A stretch of DNA of 64,000 nucleotides, taken from assembly GCF_000003815.2 (NCBI RefSeq), contig NC_049994.1, positions 14,648,319 to 14,712,318 of the forward strand, read 5' to 3'. Positions 1-11,800 of this stretch are shown piece by piece (position 1 is the first letter of the stretch; every line of letters starts with the position of its first letter). Below the pieces are notes generated by a model. That model did no database searches and had not been told where the DNA came from. It saw only the letters and a program-made list of their open reading frames with translations. The DNA comes from Branchiostoma floridae. Lineage: Eukaryota; Chordata; Leptocardii; Amphioxiformes; Branchiostomatidae. The translations under genes were made by a program, and so were the position numbers.

Positions 1-132
1 TAAGTTTTCATGCTGTTGTGCCCTCGGTTGAGCACACAGAATTATACACCCTACAAATACTGTTACCAATGCTCAACCAAAAACATAACCTTCCTGGGGA
101 AGGTAATAATAACCCTGCTGTTTCTGCTCCAG

Positions 133-3100
133 CTTCCTGGTACTGAGATGCTGCAGGACTACTTTTTCCGCTACGGCCGCCATCCTCTGATCGAGTTGCC
201 ATTGGCGATCAACCCAACGGGCTGCGCTCGCTCCGAACCCAAGATGCGCACCTACATCAGAAGGTACAGTCTTTCTATTATACCTCACTGGATAGACCCT
301 GTTTGGGACAATGTATCTTGTACAGGTGTACTGTAAATTGTTTTGAAGAAAAGGTATTCCAAAAACATCTCTTACATTGCTTTGTTCATGTGTAGTTGGT
401 TTCAGTCCAGCCTACACGGTTTATACCATGCAAATACCTTAACATTACTCTGTAAAGTATGCATGTCTTCCCTTTAAAAGAACTCAACTTTTACTCACTG
501 TTTACACTGTATACATAATCATGCTGCATTGGTTGTCATATTCTGAATTGATTTTCAGAAATACATAGGTTGGGTAGTCAGGAAAGCTTTTCAAAGTAAA
601 GGAATCGTGTTAATGGAAATAGAAAGAAAATCCAAAAATGGGTTAAACATTTTTAATGAGAAACCTGTAAAGCACATATGTCTAATGTTTCTTCTTCCGA
701 TTATGTTCCCCAAGACACCATGCTATGACCAGCAGTAACACATCACGGTCCAACCAGACCACCCTTACTGGGAAGCTGCTGTCCCCCTATCATAAGCAGT
801 TTGCCCAGTTAAAACCTGTCAAGCACACTAGGACATATATTTACTGCATACTAATGTTTGTACTTTGATTGTGTTCCCCAAGGCCCCATACTCTGACCAG
901 CAGTAACACATCGCGGTCCAGCCAGACAACTCTGACAGGGGAGTTGCTGTCCCCCTACCATAAGCAGTTTGCCCAGTCCAAGTCGGCGCAGTACCGCAAA
1001 CTCAAGCAGGAGTGGCGCAACAACGTGGTGCTGGGACGCTCACGGATACAGGTAACTGTTGCTATGGCAATACATGTGCATTCATTATTACCTTACTGTG
1101 TAAAGCTCCTGAATGAGGACGGGTAATTTGTCATTTGTGCAGTGAATGTTTGTGTCATAACTAATCAAATATTTAAACAATTAGAGAGATTTCGAATGTT
1201 TATTAATGATGTAAAGTTAGTGGTTGAAATCCTGACTTTAAAAAAAAGCAACAAAATGCTATCTGGTGGTCCCTATTAAAAGTCTTTGACCCTAGCATTA
1301 AGAATTGTTTGTTTATATTCTTCTTTGTTTATAACCTGTCCTTTCCTCCTATCTAATTTGACCATTTTTTAAAAGTCTATTATTAAGTGGTCGCAATAGG
1401 CAGGTTTGACTTACATCCAATTGAATGGTAAATGCTTACTAACCATTGACCATCTTTTTTAGGGTCTCGGCCTGTTTGCAGCCAAGGACATTGACAAGCA
1501 CGTGATGGTGATCGAGTACATCGGAGTCATCATCAGGAACGAGGTCTGCAACAAGCGGGAGCACATCTACGAGGAACAGAACCGCGGAGTCTACATGTTC
1601 CGTATCGACTCTGACCTCGTCATCGATGCCACGCTCGCCGGGGGCCCTGCCAGGTTCGCCGTCAATCGTCTTATTTTATTAAATTTGCCTCTCTAGTTAT
1701 TACCTTTATTTCATTTTGAGACTCAAGGAGCGTTGTAAAAAGGGCCCGTTCAAAAAAGGAGTTGGAAACGGTCTAGAGCCCTATAAATTTATTTATTTTG
1801 TCGAGTACTTAATATCGGGTTTGTATGGAATAGGGGTTAGTGTTTGAAGTTCATGGTTGAAACGAGTCTGTAGTGCACTGTAGTAATATCAGATACATTT
1901 ATTATTCATATAAGATGTATTTATCTAATCTTCAAAAACAGCTGGGTAGCATCCTTCAACAGACATTGTCGATTTCCATTTAGGCCCAGGGTACCTAGGG
2001 AAAAATTAGCACATAACAGAAATTGAATAATACGTAAATGATACAACAAAGTAATATATAGGAAATTGTCATTGTCCGACATGTTTGAAGCAACTTTTCT
2101 TGACAAATGGCAATGAAAAATAATAAAAGAATAAGAGAGAGTTGAGAAGTTAAAATTGCCTTTCCCCTTTAGGTACATCAACCATTCGTGTAACCCAAAC
2201 TGTGTGGCCGAGGTGGTGAACTTTGAGAAGGAACAAAAGATCATCATCATCTCATCACGGCGGCTTAGCAAAGGAGAGGAGGTAAGCGGACATGCTTAGG
2301 ACAATCTTAAACTGAGTTAATTTGTTGGAACTTAATTCATGGTAGAGGGAAAGGAGATGTTTAAAGTGTTTTTTCATTTTCCCCCTACCATTAAAAGTTT
2401 GCAGTTGAAAATACTGCTTGGACATTTGTTTGTTAAACATGCAACATAAAATCACAACATAAAAACTGCAGTATTTTAGCCCAGATAATAGTTACTAACA
2501 GAATACAACTAGTAGATAATATTTGATTTTGGAAATGGAAAACTATTCAGATTGTGTCTACTGCCTTTTGCAGTGACACTAAACAGATCTGTTGAAGAGC
2601 AGGTTTTATACCCTAACTTTGAATTCCAAAAAATGGGAACCTGAACTTCTGACAGTTTCCAAAATCATATCTAGTTGCTTGAGTAACTGTTATTTGACAT
2701 ATCTTATTACCAGGGTGTCTAACCTTTGTTAACCTGCAATATCGTTAATCTTTTCCAAACTGTTTCATTTTTTGACAGGAGCCCTTTTTTTCCTCATGTA
2801 TGATGTATTAAGATGATTGCTTGTTGCATGTATTTTGTATTTCTAATCTTCCAGACAGACTAATATGGAAACTGATTATAGTGACGGACTAATTTTGCTC
2901 CAGTCCAATTCATTTTCAGTTGAGACTAGTTTGTCAAAATGAATTGTGCTTTGTGAGAATTGTTTGTATGGTACAGCCATATGAAGTAGGGCCCTAACAG
3001 TTTTGTTTTTTGGTTCGCGTATTTGGTGGTATCATCAAAATCTTTTCAAAATTGTGGCCAGTGCTTAGCCCACAGTGGGAAAATGTGTACCAAAGGTCTC

Positions 3101-3385
3101 ATTAATTCATAAGTGTTTTCATCCAAAGTATGTATAAATGATTACTGATTGTGCATTAGACAATCTCTCAACCTTTTTTTTTATAATGTTGCAAACTTAG
3201 GGTAACTTGAAAAATTAGCAAATTGAACAGTATGTGTTAAAGAAGTTGTCTGAGAAGTTGTTGATGATGTGCTTTGTTTTTTCCCCTCTCAGCTGACCTA
3301 TGACTACAAGTTTGACATCGAGGATGATGAACAGAAGATCCCGTGCTGCTGTGGTGCCCCCAACTGCCGAAAATGGATGAACTAA
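133..3385 (+). CDS. Kmt2c/d: KMT2C/D (MLL3/4) histone H3K4 methyltransferase, C-terminal five exons
   Basis: This is the 3' end of a chromatin-bound methyltransferase of the COMPASS family, which places H3K4me1 mainly at enhancers. Exons read from splice sites and phase are 133-263, 883-1051, 1463-1653, 2173-2281 and 3293-3385; together they give 230 codons plus stop with no phase break. Exon 1 holds the end of the FYR region ([19 protein letters not shown]) and the WDR5-binding Win motif GCARSEPK. Exons 2-5 hold SET: the SAM-binding segment [23 protein letters not shown], the NHSCNPNC motif, the ELTYDY tyrosine region, and a post-SET cysteine cluster CCCGAPNC ending in RKWMN. The C-terminal RKWMN and [12 protein letters not shown] match KMT2C/D rather than KMT2A/B. 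Most of this very long protein lies upstream of the window. Amphioxus is expected to have one gene ancestral to vertebrate KMT2C and KMT2D, so I do not choose between them. Confidence 0.96.
661..979 (+). repeat. Tandem duplication of an intron 3' end plus partial SET-proximal exon
   Basis: Two head-to-tail copies are visible. The left copy (about 661-811) and right copy (about 812-979) share the intron stretch beginning aaacctgt.aagcac, the acceptor context tgttccccaag, and the first 94 bases of the KMT2 exon at 883. Acceptors at 714 and 882 lie 168 bases apart. The left copy stays open in the same phase and keeps [14 protein letters not shown], but it runs into intron sequence after 808 with no good donor and reaches an in-frame stop near 870. 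It is therefore a decoy or relic exon; the right copy is the functional exon. Confidence 0.85.
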
Positions 3386-5165
3386 GCATCACACAAACCC
3401 CCCTCCCAAACCCCCTCTGGAAAAGAGTGCAAGACTTGGTCAGTCGTTTACAGTGTCAGAAATTGTTCGGTTCGAATTTGCTACACCAGTGCAAACAGAC
3501 TGACTCGGTCGGTTGCGAAAAAGCAGATGGAAGGACTACATTTCCCATACATCCCATTGTTTGTTAGTGTGTGTACAGAAGATGATTGTCATAATCGTTA
3601 GACTTTTTAAGGACAAAGTGGCTGTGGCCAAGAGCATTTACCATGAAACAAGTTGAACAGAATCATGTACTGAACCTGAAGAAATGCTGCAATACTCAAG
3701 CCACCCTGTAAGTAGAAATATAGCGTCTAGCTACGTCTCCAATCCTGTCTACTGGGTAGTCACGATTTCTTTTACTCTTGCAAAAAAGACGCCGTCACAT
3801 TTTTGGCGACGCCTAAGGGGCGAAGCCATTTTTATTACCCGTGTATATAGTGTACATAGCATATGGCAGGAGCGTGTCTGTGTAATTAAATGCAAGGAGT
3901 GAGTTAGTTTAGAAGAGGGATGCGACTCGAAGCTGCATAGACGGCACATCCTGAGTATTTTGATTCCGCTAGTTTAGTTAGGAGAGGAACATCACTGCCA
4001 TGCAAAGGAGGTAATTCAGCAAAACCGATGTGTAATGTGTAAATATTGGATTACTACAGAGGATTACAACTACTACACGCACTGGTAGTTCTAAGTTACA
4101 TGTTGGTCTGGCATATTCCATGGCAGTATCATTTTCCCAATCAGTACCATGTACACAATTAATTAACTCATTGATTGATTGATACGAAATCAATTTTGTT
4201 GCTGTGCTGTCCGAGCAACAGACAAGATTTAAACTGCAAACCTTTCAAATGATAGAGGCTTAAAGTAATATACTGTGTGGTTGGTTATCGGTGGACGACT
4301 TGGAGGCGAAATATGGCAGCTGCAAAGGTAAAAAGTTATCCCCCGTTCGCGCTTTTTTGTACGGCAAAGACAGAAAGCAGTGCTGTATGGTGCATAATCA
4401 TGTTAAAGTACGGTCTCCAGTATGTACAAATCACTGAATATCAATCGACCAATGAACGACGTGCTTTAGGACCACGTAACCGTAGCGACGTGGCGTCGCC
4501 ATGACAGTGGTTGGTAGGCGGGGCTATGCTTCCGTTGCCGGGATAGAATCCCGAGTTGTAGGCAAACTAACTAACACAAAATACATGCCCACAATGGAGG
4601 CCTATTGGAGCCCTTAGGTAAATGATGATAGGTTATTCCGTACACACATGTATTGGTTAAGATGATGATCCCATGTATGTAACCGAGCCTTGTACAAAGA
4701 GTGAAATTTGTAAAGACCTAATTTTGAATTCGTACAGTTAGTTTTCGAATCCAGATTTTTGTCGACCCTGTGCAGTGACTGTATGTGTTTGAGTATGTGT
4801 TTGTAGCAGGACTATTTTCAATAACTTTTTGGAGTCTGACTTTTCAATATGCATTATAGAATCCATATTATCTTTGTATTAGTCCAAGTGTATAGTAAAT
4901 GGCAAACTTTGTAGCCAAAATTCCTTTTGGCTCATCGTGTTGCTGTGCTGTGACTGAAAAATAGATCTTGTTTGTTCAGAGTATTTGAACTTCTGAAACT
5001 GTCCCTATAAATGGATATCCCTATAGTTAGACTCCTTCATTTCACTCTGTGATGCTACCTGTGTGATTTCTAGTTAAATAATAAGGAACAGAAAGACTAT
5101 AAAACTTTTATTTTTGTGGCATAACAATCACATTATAAGCTAAGGTACGAAAGTGTAATAATAAA
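3386..5165 (+). other. Probable 3' UTR of the KMT2C/D gene
   Basis: Non-coding sequence follows the KMT2 stop codon at 3383-3385. The first good AATAAA polyadenylation signal is at 5160-5165 and another is at 5422-5427, so a 3' UTR of roughly 1.8-2.0 kb is likely. The small open frames inside show no family resemblance. The UTR end is inferred from the signal alone. Confidence 0.45.
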
Positions 5166-5561
5166 GGTATATTTATGAATAACTCAACGTTTATCACCAC
5201 ATATGTACATGTAGTTTAACCAATGGCCAATCGTGTACAGTCTGTGATTTTGGGATAAATTATTCCAATTAGTGCTGAGAGTGATTAATTAGTGACCTAG
5301 TTAATTAGGTGTCCAAAGAAGGGAGGGTACTACAGTATAGTGTGACTTGTATGTGCGGTATGGTATTTTGCATATAGTGCGCAAACCCGTGTATTTTATA
5401 ATATCTCTTTTTTGGTTACAAAATAAATGTCTTTTTACTGAGGTGAAAAAAAAGTACTTGAATGTGTGTCTTTTATTGTTGCACCTGAAAGATTCAAAGC
5501 CAAATATTATAGTGCTTAAAAATCTGTGCTACAATCTTGTTTTTTTCATGAAAAAATTGTC

Positions 5562-5700
5562 TGTGGGCTCCTGTGGCATAACTGCAGGGTGTTTGGCCCG
5601 AACTCAGATACCCTGGGTTTGAATGCTGTCATGCTACCAATCAGGAAGAATCATAACAGTTGATTGGTCACTTCAGCACCCTGCTCTTCCCTACTTACAG
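5562..5700 (+). repeat. tRNA-derived SINE head
   Basis: The stretch has a tRNA-like A box (TGGCATAACTGC, about 5574) and a B box (GGGTTTGAATGC, about 5615) with tRNA-like spacing, followed by a non-tRNA tail. The acceptor-stem ends do not pair well, so it is a SINE rather than a tRNA gene. The family is not identified. Confidence 0.5.
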
Positions 5701-8361
5701 ACAACTACTTCTTTCCGATTAAATATAGTACATGTAGAGTCTTAACAAAATAATTTCATGGTGTCCTTGCAACGAGCTATAGACAGTTGAGCCGCGACCT
5801 GAGTGGCTGGGGTGTGTGGGTCACTTCAAGACAGACAACTGCTTACTAGTACTTCTATCCAGTTTAGATACAAGTAGAGTCTTCAAATATTGTCATGATG
5901 AAATATTTTCACTTGCAGACCCACACGGCTTAAATTACAGCTTTGGCTTCGGCCCTTCAAGTTTTTCCCCTCTCTCGTCTACTATGATTGAAATGAAAAC
6001 AACGATTTAAAATTTGCTGAACATCGGAAGAAGTTAAACAATAACAATTCCGGGAACTGCGAGGCAAGCCCCCGCCCACACACTTTCCAACACCTATTGT
6101 TCTTCACTTGAAAATGCCAAGACAATGTCAGACCTTGGCAAATGTCAGACCTCAACCCACGACAGGCAAAAGTTGCATAACACAAACGCAATCTTCTGGG
6201 ACTTACTTTGCCCCGGAGGCACGTTTAAATGTTTATACAAAGTTTGTGTTTCGATTTTAGCTCCTGTCTTGTTTTTGTGAGACCCGCAACAGACTAATCT
6301 TCAATATCAAATCTTCCTTTGTCGTTTCAATGTTTGCTTAGGGATAGGTGACAAGTACACGTGCTCGTCACAAGTTCTGTGGCCAGGGACGTACATATGA
6401 AGGAGCTTTACTCTTGACTCTGCGATCACATTGTCTTATAATCGCAAACTGAGGATTATGTACAAAACTCAACCGACTTGTTACTGAAAATGCGCTAAAT
6501 TTCCAAAGTTACACATCGAACGACAGATGTGACGGAGCCCTTAGTTTTGATCTCAAATCTGGTAATTTTTGAGTATAAATCAAGTAATCTTCATTCATGT
6601 TGTTCCAAACTTTATCATCGAAGTGTAGTTGTTTGGTTTGGCGCTAGTTTGTCCTAAACTTATTCAAAATTGTGGTCAAGACTTGAAGTGGTTGCTTACG
6701 ACTTTAGCAGAACACACACAGTTTTCACGGTAATCCTTCTGTCATCATTGGAAAAGGGGCCCCGTCGGGTGGTGTACGGGCTGTTTTTTGCGTGACCCCT
6801 ATGTGGCCCGTGGGACACCCTGTGGTTACCGAGGTACTAGTGGCATTTACGGATACTGCGCCGGGCCCCGGGATTTTTGTTTTAACTCGGAGCGAATCGC
6901 GAAAACACCGACAGGTACCCCCGCGGTATGTGGCAGGCCATCGTGACAAATCTGTGACTTCAGAGGCCGACAGTGCTACACCCCTGACGGGAACATACAC
7001 TACTGTGCCCGACGGGTTTTGTCATAAACTTTTTTTTTATTTCTTTTTCTCGGTTGTTTACTAAAATTGTTAAGCTAGTAGCTATAAGCCCCAGGCAACT
7101 TACACGGCAAAAATTTGCCACGATAAGGCCAACCCACCCCCATGACATGCCTGCAACTCCCCCGCAACAGACTAATCCAATTTGCTGTTTCGATTTCTCC
7201 TCCACTGTTTTTTTTTTTAAGATTTGAGATGATTCTTAGCCTCATTGGTTGGCTGCGCACATGTTTCCACGTGACTAGACGTATATACACAGACGGAGGT
7301 GCTGTAATCTATTAAGCAGATAAGTCCCGTCGACTGAAGATTAATCCATTTTCTTTCCTGAGATCACCGCCTTAACCTGAGCTGCGAAACAGGTAAGAAC
7401 TTTTAACTATGCTCTATAGATGAGTGTGTGTTTAGACATGATCTATGTCATGGCGGCTATGCTCGTTTTTCTGTCTTTGTTTTCCTAGTTAATTTTTAGT
7501 CTCGATCAAAAAGCAGATATATGATTTTGGCATTGCTGAAAAAAAAAACGCACTGAGAATATGCACACAAAACGATACCACTAGTAATGAAATACACATG
7601 TACTTGAAATGCATGTCTGTCCTGTCTTGTCACTCTCCTTTTTTGTAAAAAGACCACTTGTCTAAGACGACTCGATTCTCTTGGTCCCCGGTGGTCTTCT
7701 TAGACGGGTTATACTTTACCTGACTTGCTGTTGCAATTCTGCTCTGACATAAAAGTTTGTCACATTATCGGCGTGAAAAAATGAATTTGCGTGCTCAAAA
7801 GTTCTTCCTATCTTTTCTGACAGGATAAGATTCTACTGGTATTGAAATCGTCGCTTTTCCGTCGCACATGTCAAAAGGCGCTAGTCGCTGTTGCGAAGAT
7901 CAAAATTCAATTCTACGTGAGAGAAAAAGAACCCCCTAGGCTTGCAATCCAACGGCGAACAATGTACTCAATCCAACGTCGCTTCATTTCCTTCTAGCAA
8001 GGAGGTTCAATCTTTTTTGTTTTGTTTTAAGCAGCCTGGGGAAAAAAAGAAACAGTCTCAATACCCGATCTACAATATCCTTCCACTGGATAAAATCAAT
8101 CGCTATATGTCTAGCAAAATGTCCTACTGAAGTTCAGAGATCAGTGCCGTAAGCCGGTATACAGGGTGACTGATGTTGTACATAGTGCGTTGTTGTTGCG
8201 GGATTTTTTTGTTTGACGTTTGCTACCTTGCGACTGAATCTTGAACGGACAGGCGATCTTTGTCTAAAATGGAAAGATTGGAACGCCTATTAAATAAAAA
8301 TGTAGAGTAGAGTGAAAAGATGCAATTTTCGTTGTTCCACACCTATTAGCACACTGACGCC
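5701..8361. other. Intergenic region between KMT2C/D and receptor gene A
   Basis: I see no convincing gene here. At about 6965-7025 a short frame reads QCYTPDGNIHYC, but it has a stop just upstream and no splice context. A non-coding first exon of gene A is expected somewhere upstream of 8885 but cannot be located from sequence. Confidence 0.4.
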
Positions 8362-8485
8362 TAGCCTCCATAGCAGGCTCTCTGGGGCCTTTTTTGGGCT
8401 CATAATACACTTTTGCTGGCCATTACATGCCGGCAGTCAGAAAAGGCCAGCAAAAAAGGCCCCAGAGAGCCTGCTATGGAGGCTA
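8362..8485. mobile_element. Palindromic MITE-like element with 35-bp terminal inverted repeats
   Basis: The ends are near-perfect inverted repeats starting TAGCCTCCATAGCAGGCTCT and extending through TCTGGGGCCTTTTTTG for about 35 bases. A second nested inverted repeat (TTGCTGGCC / GGCCAGCAA) lies inside. There is no coding capacity, so it is a non-autonomous DNA element or other fold-back sequence. Confidence 0.8.
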
Positions 8486-8596
8486 ACTGACGCCAGCCCT
8501 GTCTTTGTTTTCAACGAAATTTTATAGTTATTGATTCGCTCCGAGCAAGGACGTTACATCTCTCTCAAATCTCCATTTTCTGTCTCTCTGACTGAG

Positions 8597-8693
8597 TGTG
8601 TATGTGTGTGTGTGTGTGTGTGTGTTTATGGTGCGTTTGTTTGTGTCTCTTAACGTGTTTCTTTCTCTGTTTCCCTCTCTGTCTTTATCTTTA

Positions 8694-8722
<29 letters not shown>
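8597..8722. repeat. TG-rich microsatellite cluster upstream of receptor gene A
   Basis: Two (TG)n runs (about 8597-8623 and 8694-8722) are separated by a pyrimidine-rich stretch. Open frames here are low-complexity artefacts on both strands. Confidence 0.85.
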
Positions 8723-8724
<2 letters not shown>

Positions 8725-8897
8725 TTCGAATTTGTTGCGTGTGTCTCCCTCTTAGCCCGCACGCGGGTGTGTGGTGATCGTGTGTGTTTCTGACACTCCC
8801 AATACTAATAAACAGACATACACCCTGAAACCTGTTCGAAGAAGTGGGTCTGTCACGTCTAAATACCTTGTTTGTTCCCTTCAGCCCTAGTAAGAAG

Positions 8898-11800
8898 ATG
8901 AGGCTAGGAGGAGGCTTGGTGGCCCTGCTCCTGCTCGTCTGTGTACCGCCGTGGTGTGCGGGCTGGTGGTGGGGAGGCAAACCCCGGGGGTACCGCCCGG
9001 AGGGTCGGCGGGGGTTCCGCGGAGGAGACCGGCGCTTCGGGTACCGGCGTCACGGGTTCGGCCGTAGACCCTGGGGTAGGTGTCTTTCAAAACTTTACCT
9101 TTGTTTGTTTGTTTGTTTGTTTGTTTGTTTGTTTGAACCTTTATTTATTCATGAGAAGCTCTAATCGTCCAACAGGCCGATTGCCATTGAGGTTATGAGG
9201 GAGGAAAGGGTCAGATGAAATATAACACAGATACAGATTACATTGGGTCTTAATAAATCTTTTAACATATATGTATATCGCTTCACATACATAGTACAAT
9301 GCATATAGTAGGGCGAAACGTTCAGTGTTCATAGTCCGTGCCCGTTCGTTTCGTTTTATTTGTCAATACGGATATGTTTTCGGCGTATTTGTCTGTGTGT
9401 GTGTATGTCTGGCTGTCTCTGTCTGTGAAAAGCATAGCTCAAGAAGACGTGGATGGATTCTGATGATTTTTGGTAGGTGGGTTGGGGCTGGGAAGACGAA
9501 GGTCAAGTTCGATGATGGCCCCTAAACAGATTTCTAAGGTACAGCAGGGTAGAATGCCATGAACAAGGCGCAGATATTAGTCTTGGTGTTTAGTACTGCT
9601 AAAGAACTTGCCATAAATTGTTTGATTGATCAAAAGAATGGATGTTGTCTACGTCCATTTCTGCTCAATTGTTGTGTGATAAATTTTGATCGATTGATGG
9701 ATGGATGGATATACGTAAGACATCATTTTGTATCACTTTAAAGGGTAGTTTCTTTCCAATAATATCGATGTATGTATGTATGATAATGGAGATATGATTA
9801 ACCAATGCTAAGTCGAACATTGGAGTGTCTCGCAATGTACTTAACGTCCAGTACTGTAAGGATCCCAACTCTTTTGGATAAGTGTGGTGGGCTCTTTTAC
9901 GTGCTATATTTGTGGTTCTCCTCGATCAAACACGGCACCTATTTCTATCTTCCTATTCGAGGGAGTTCCCTAACCAAAGCTATATATATAGGTACTCATT
10001 TTCACTTGAATGAAGAGGAAATTCGTATAAGCTGTCTATCTTAGGGGCACAACGTCAGAGTATATCAAGAGACTTAAACCCAGAATCGCTGGGCTTTAAA
10101 ACAGACCGTTACGCGACCCAACACTAAATAACCACTTAACTTGACATGATAGATGATGGGATTTCATATGCATGATTATTTGGTGAGGGTATGGGGTGAA
10201 AGAGCTGGGGGTCTCCGGAACCAACTGGAGGGAATACGCCCAGAACAGATCAACCTGGCGTGAACTTTCCATGCCTGTAGCCGCTATGCATCAGACTTTG
10301 ATGCCTGCGAATGATTGATTGATGGGGCCGTGGGCCTATAGTTGTATGTCTTTCAAGTGAATTGCGCTTTTCTCAAGATTTACTTCTTTTTACATTCATT
10401 CAGAGCTATGCACAGTTTCACTTTTCAAACACAAGTTTGCTGTTTTCCTATTCAACATATTCCCCTAACAAAAGCCCAACAATACGTTTAGGCTTCAGAC
10501 ACAGAATAGGTATATCGAAAACCCCTTATTCTACAGTCTCTCAGCTCTAGGTATTTTAGGTATGTTTTGCCAAACTGTTTTAGGAAATCTTTACGAAGGA
10601 TTCCGAGAAAAAGGTGGCTAATTGGCGACATACCTTCCCTCGGGAACGTTCTGCCTTGGGCTGGTCGGTGTGTTCTATCGTCTGAAATGTACTGCGTGGG
10701 AGATGGTATTTACAAGTGAAAATATACGTTTCCGTTGTTTACTTAAACTTATAAGGGCAAGAAGTATTGCTTTTGGTTTGCCTTAGGCTGTTTGACATTT
10801 GTACTCTTATGACAAGTATGTGTTTTTCGACTGTCTGTTCGTAGAGGAGCCGGGTTCTCCGTGATAGTATGTGAATACAGTACAATACTGTAAATACATC
10901 TAACTAAGCCCGCGAGTTGGCGCTACCGCGAACTCAAAACCACCGCGAAATTAAATCTCTGCGAATTTAAAAACATTTACCATATGCGCAGTGCAGTGCA
11001 GTTTAGCCGACAGAGGAGTTTTATTCTACCGCGAAGACTCCTCTGCCCGCAAAATCTGCTTGGATATTACGCTGCATGACTGGGATGATGTCTGCCATCT
11101 CTGATTGTCTTTTTTTCATCCATGTACTGGGTTTATTATTTAGTGTGTCTGCTTTATCTTGTTGTCTTTTGGGGGGTCCTTTCCAGTGTGATTGGTTGAA
11201 AACCTACATGTCCTTTGGGCGCACATGGGGCAATAACTGTCGTATTGAGTCACCTGAGTTAGCCATAGAATGGCAGCCGCTCCAGACCCTTGTGATTTAT
11301 CCCTGCCTATTGTAAACTCATTACAATTCAGCCCCTGGATGCGAAGAGAGAGTAGTCGGCCCACCCAATAACAAATAACAATAACAATTGTTCTTGTGTC
11401 CATGCAGAGAAAAGGGTTTGCTTTCATGACCAAGTTCCGATACCGACGTTTCCCGAAAACGTGGACCAAGCCACCGCTGTTGTACGGAGCTATAAAGCCA
11501 TTCTGCGGTTTCCGGTCGACTTACCGAATGCAACGACATCTATCGACCTGAACTATAACCTCATCAACGGACTGGCCAATCAGACCTTGGCAAAACTGCA
11601 AGATTTGCAGGTATGTATTGAAATAAAAATTCCACCGTGAAATTTTGTTTCTGTGCAACTTTTGTGACAACGACGGTGCTATTGCCTTTCTTTTAGTGTG
11701 TGCCTGCATTTCTGTGAACATTACTGAGTGACAGTTTGGCAGTAACGTTATATAAGGTGTAAATGATGTAATAGGGTACTTGAGGAATTGAAAGTCAGGT

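Larger units (their letters stand above)
9076..11407. other. Intron 1 of receptor A (contents)
   Basis: This 2.3-kb intron holds the repeats listed separately and an AT/CG-patterned repeat at about 10915-10975 built from ccgcgaa and aaatt blocks. I looked for a kringle exon equivalent to that of paralog B and saw none: no NYCRNPD-like or WCYTTDP-like coding stretch on the + strand. Confidence 0.5.

Noticed and set aside
715..811. Left copy of the duplicated KMT2 exon as a real coding exon
   Set aside because: It lacks a donor, runs into a stop, and the right copy supplies the complete conserved sequence.
5562..5640. tRNA gene
   Set aside because: A and B boxes are present but the acceptor stem does not pair; it is a SINE head.
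6960..7025. Kringle-like fragment QCYTPDGNIHYC
   Set aside because: Only about 20 residues, wrong Cys spacing for the kringle core, an upstream stop and no splice sites.
8528..8980. His/Thr-rich and Cys/Val-rich open frames
   Set aside because: Products of TG microsatellites on both strands.
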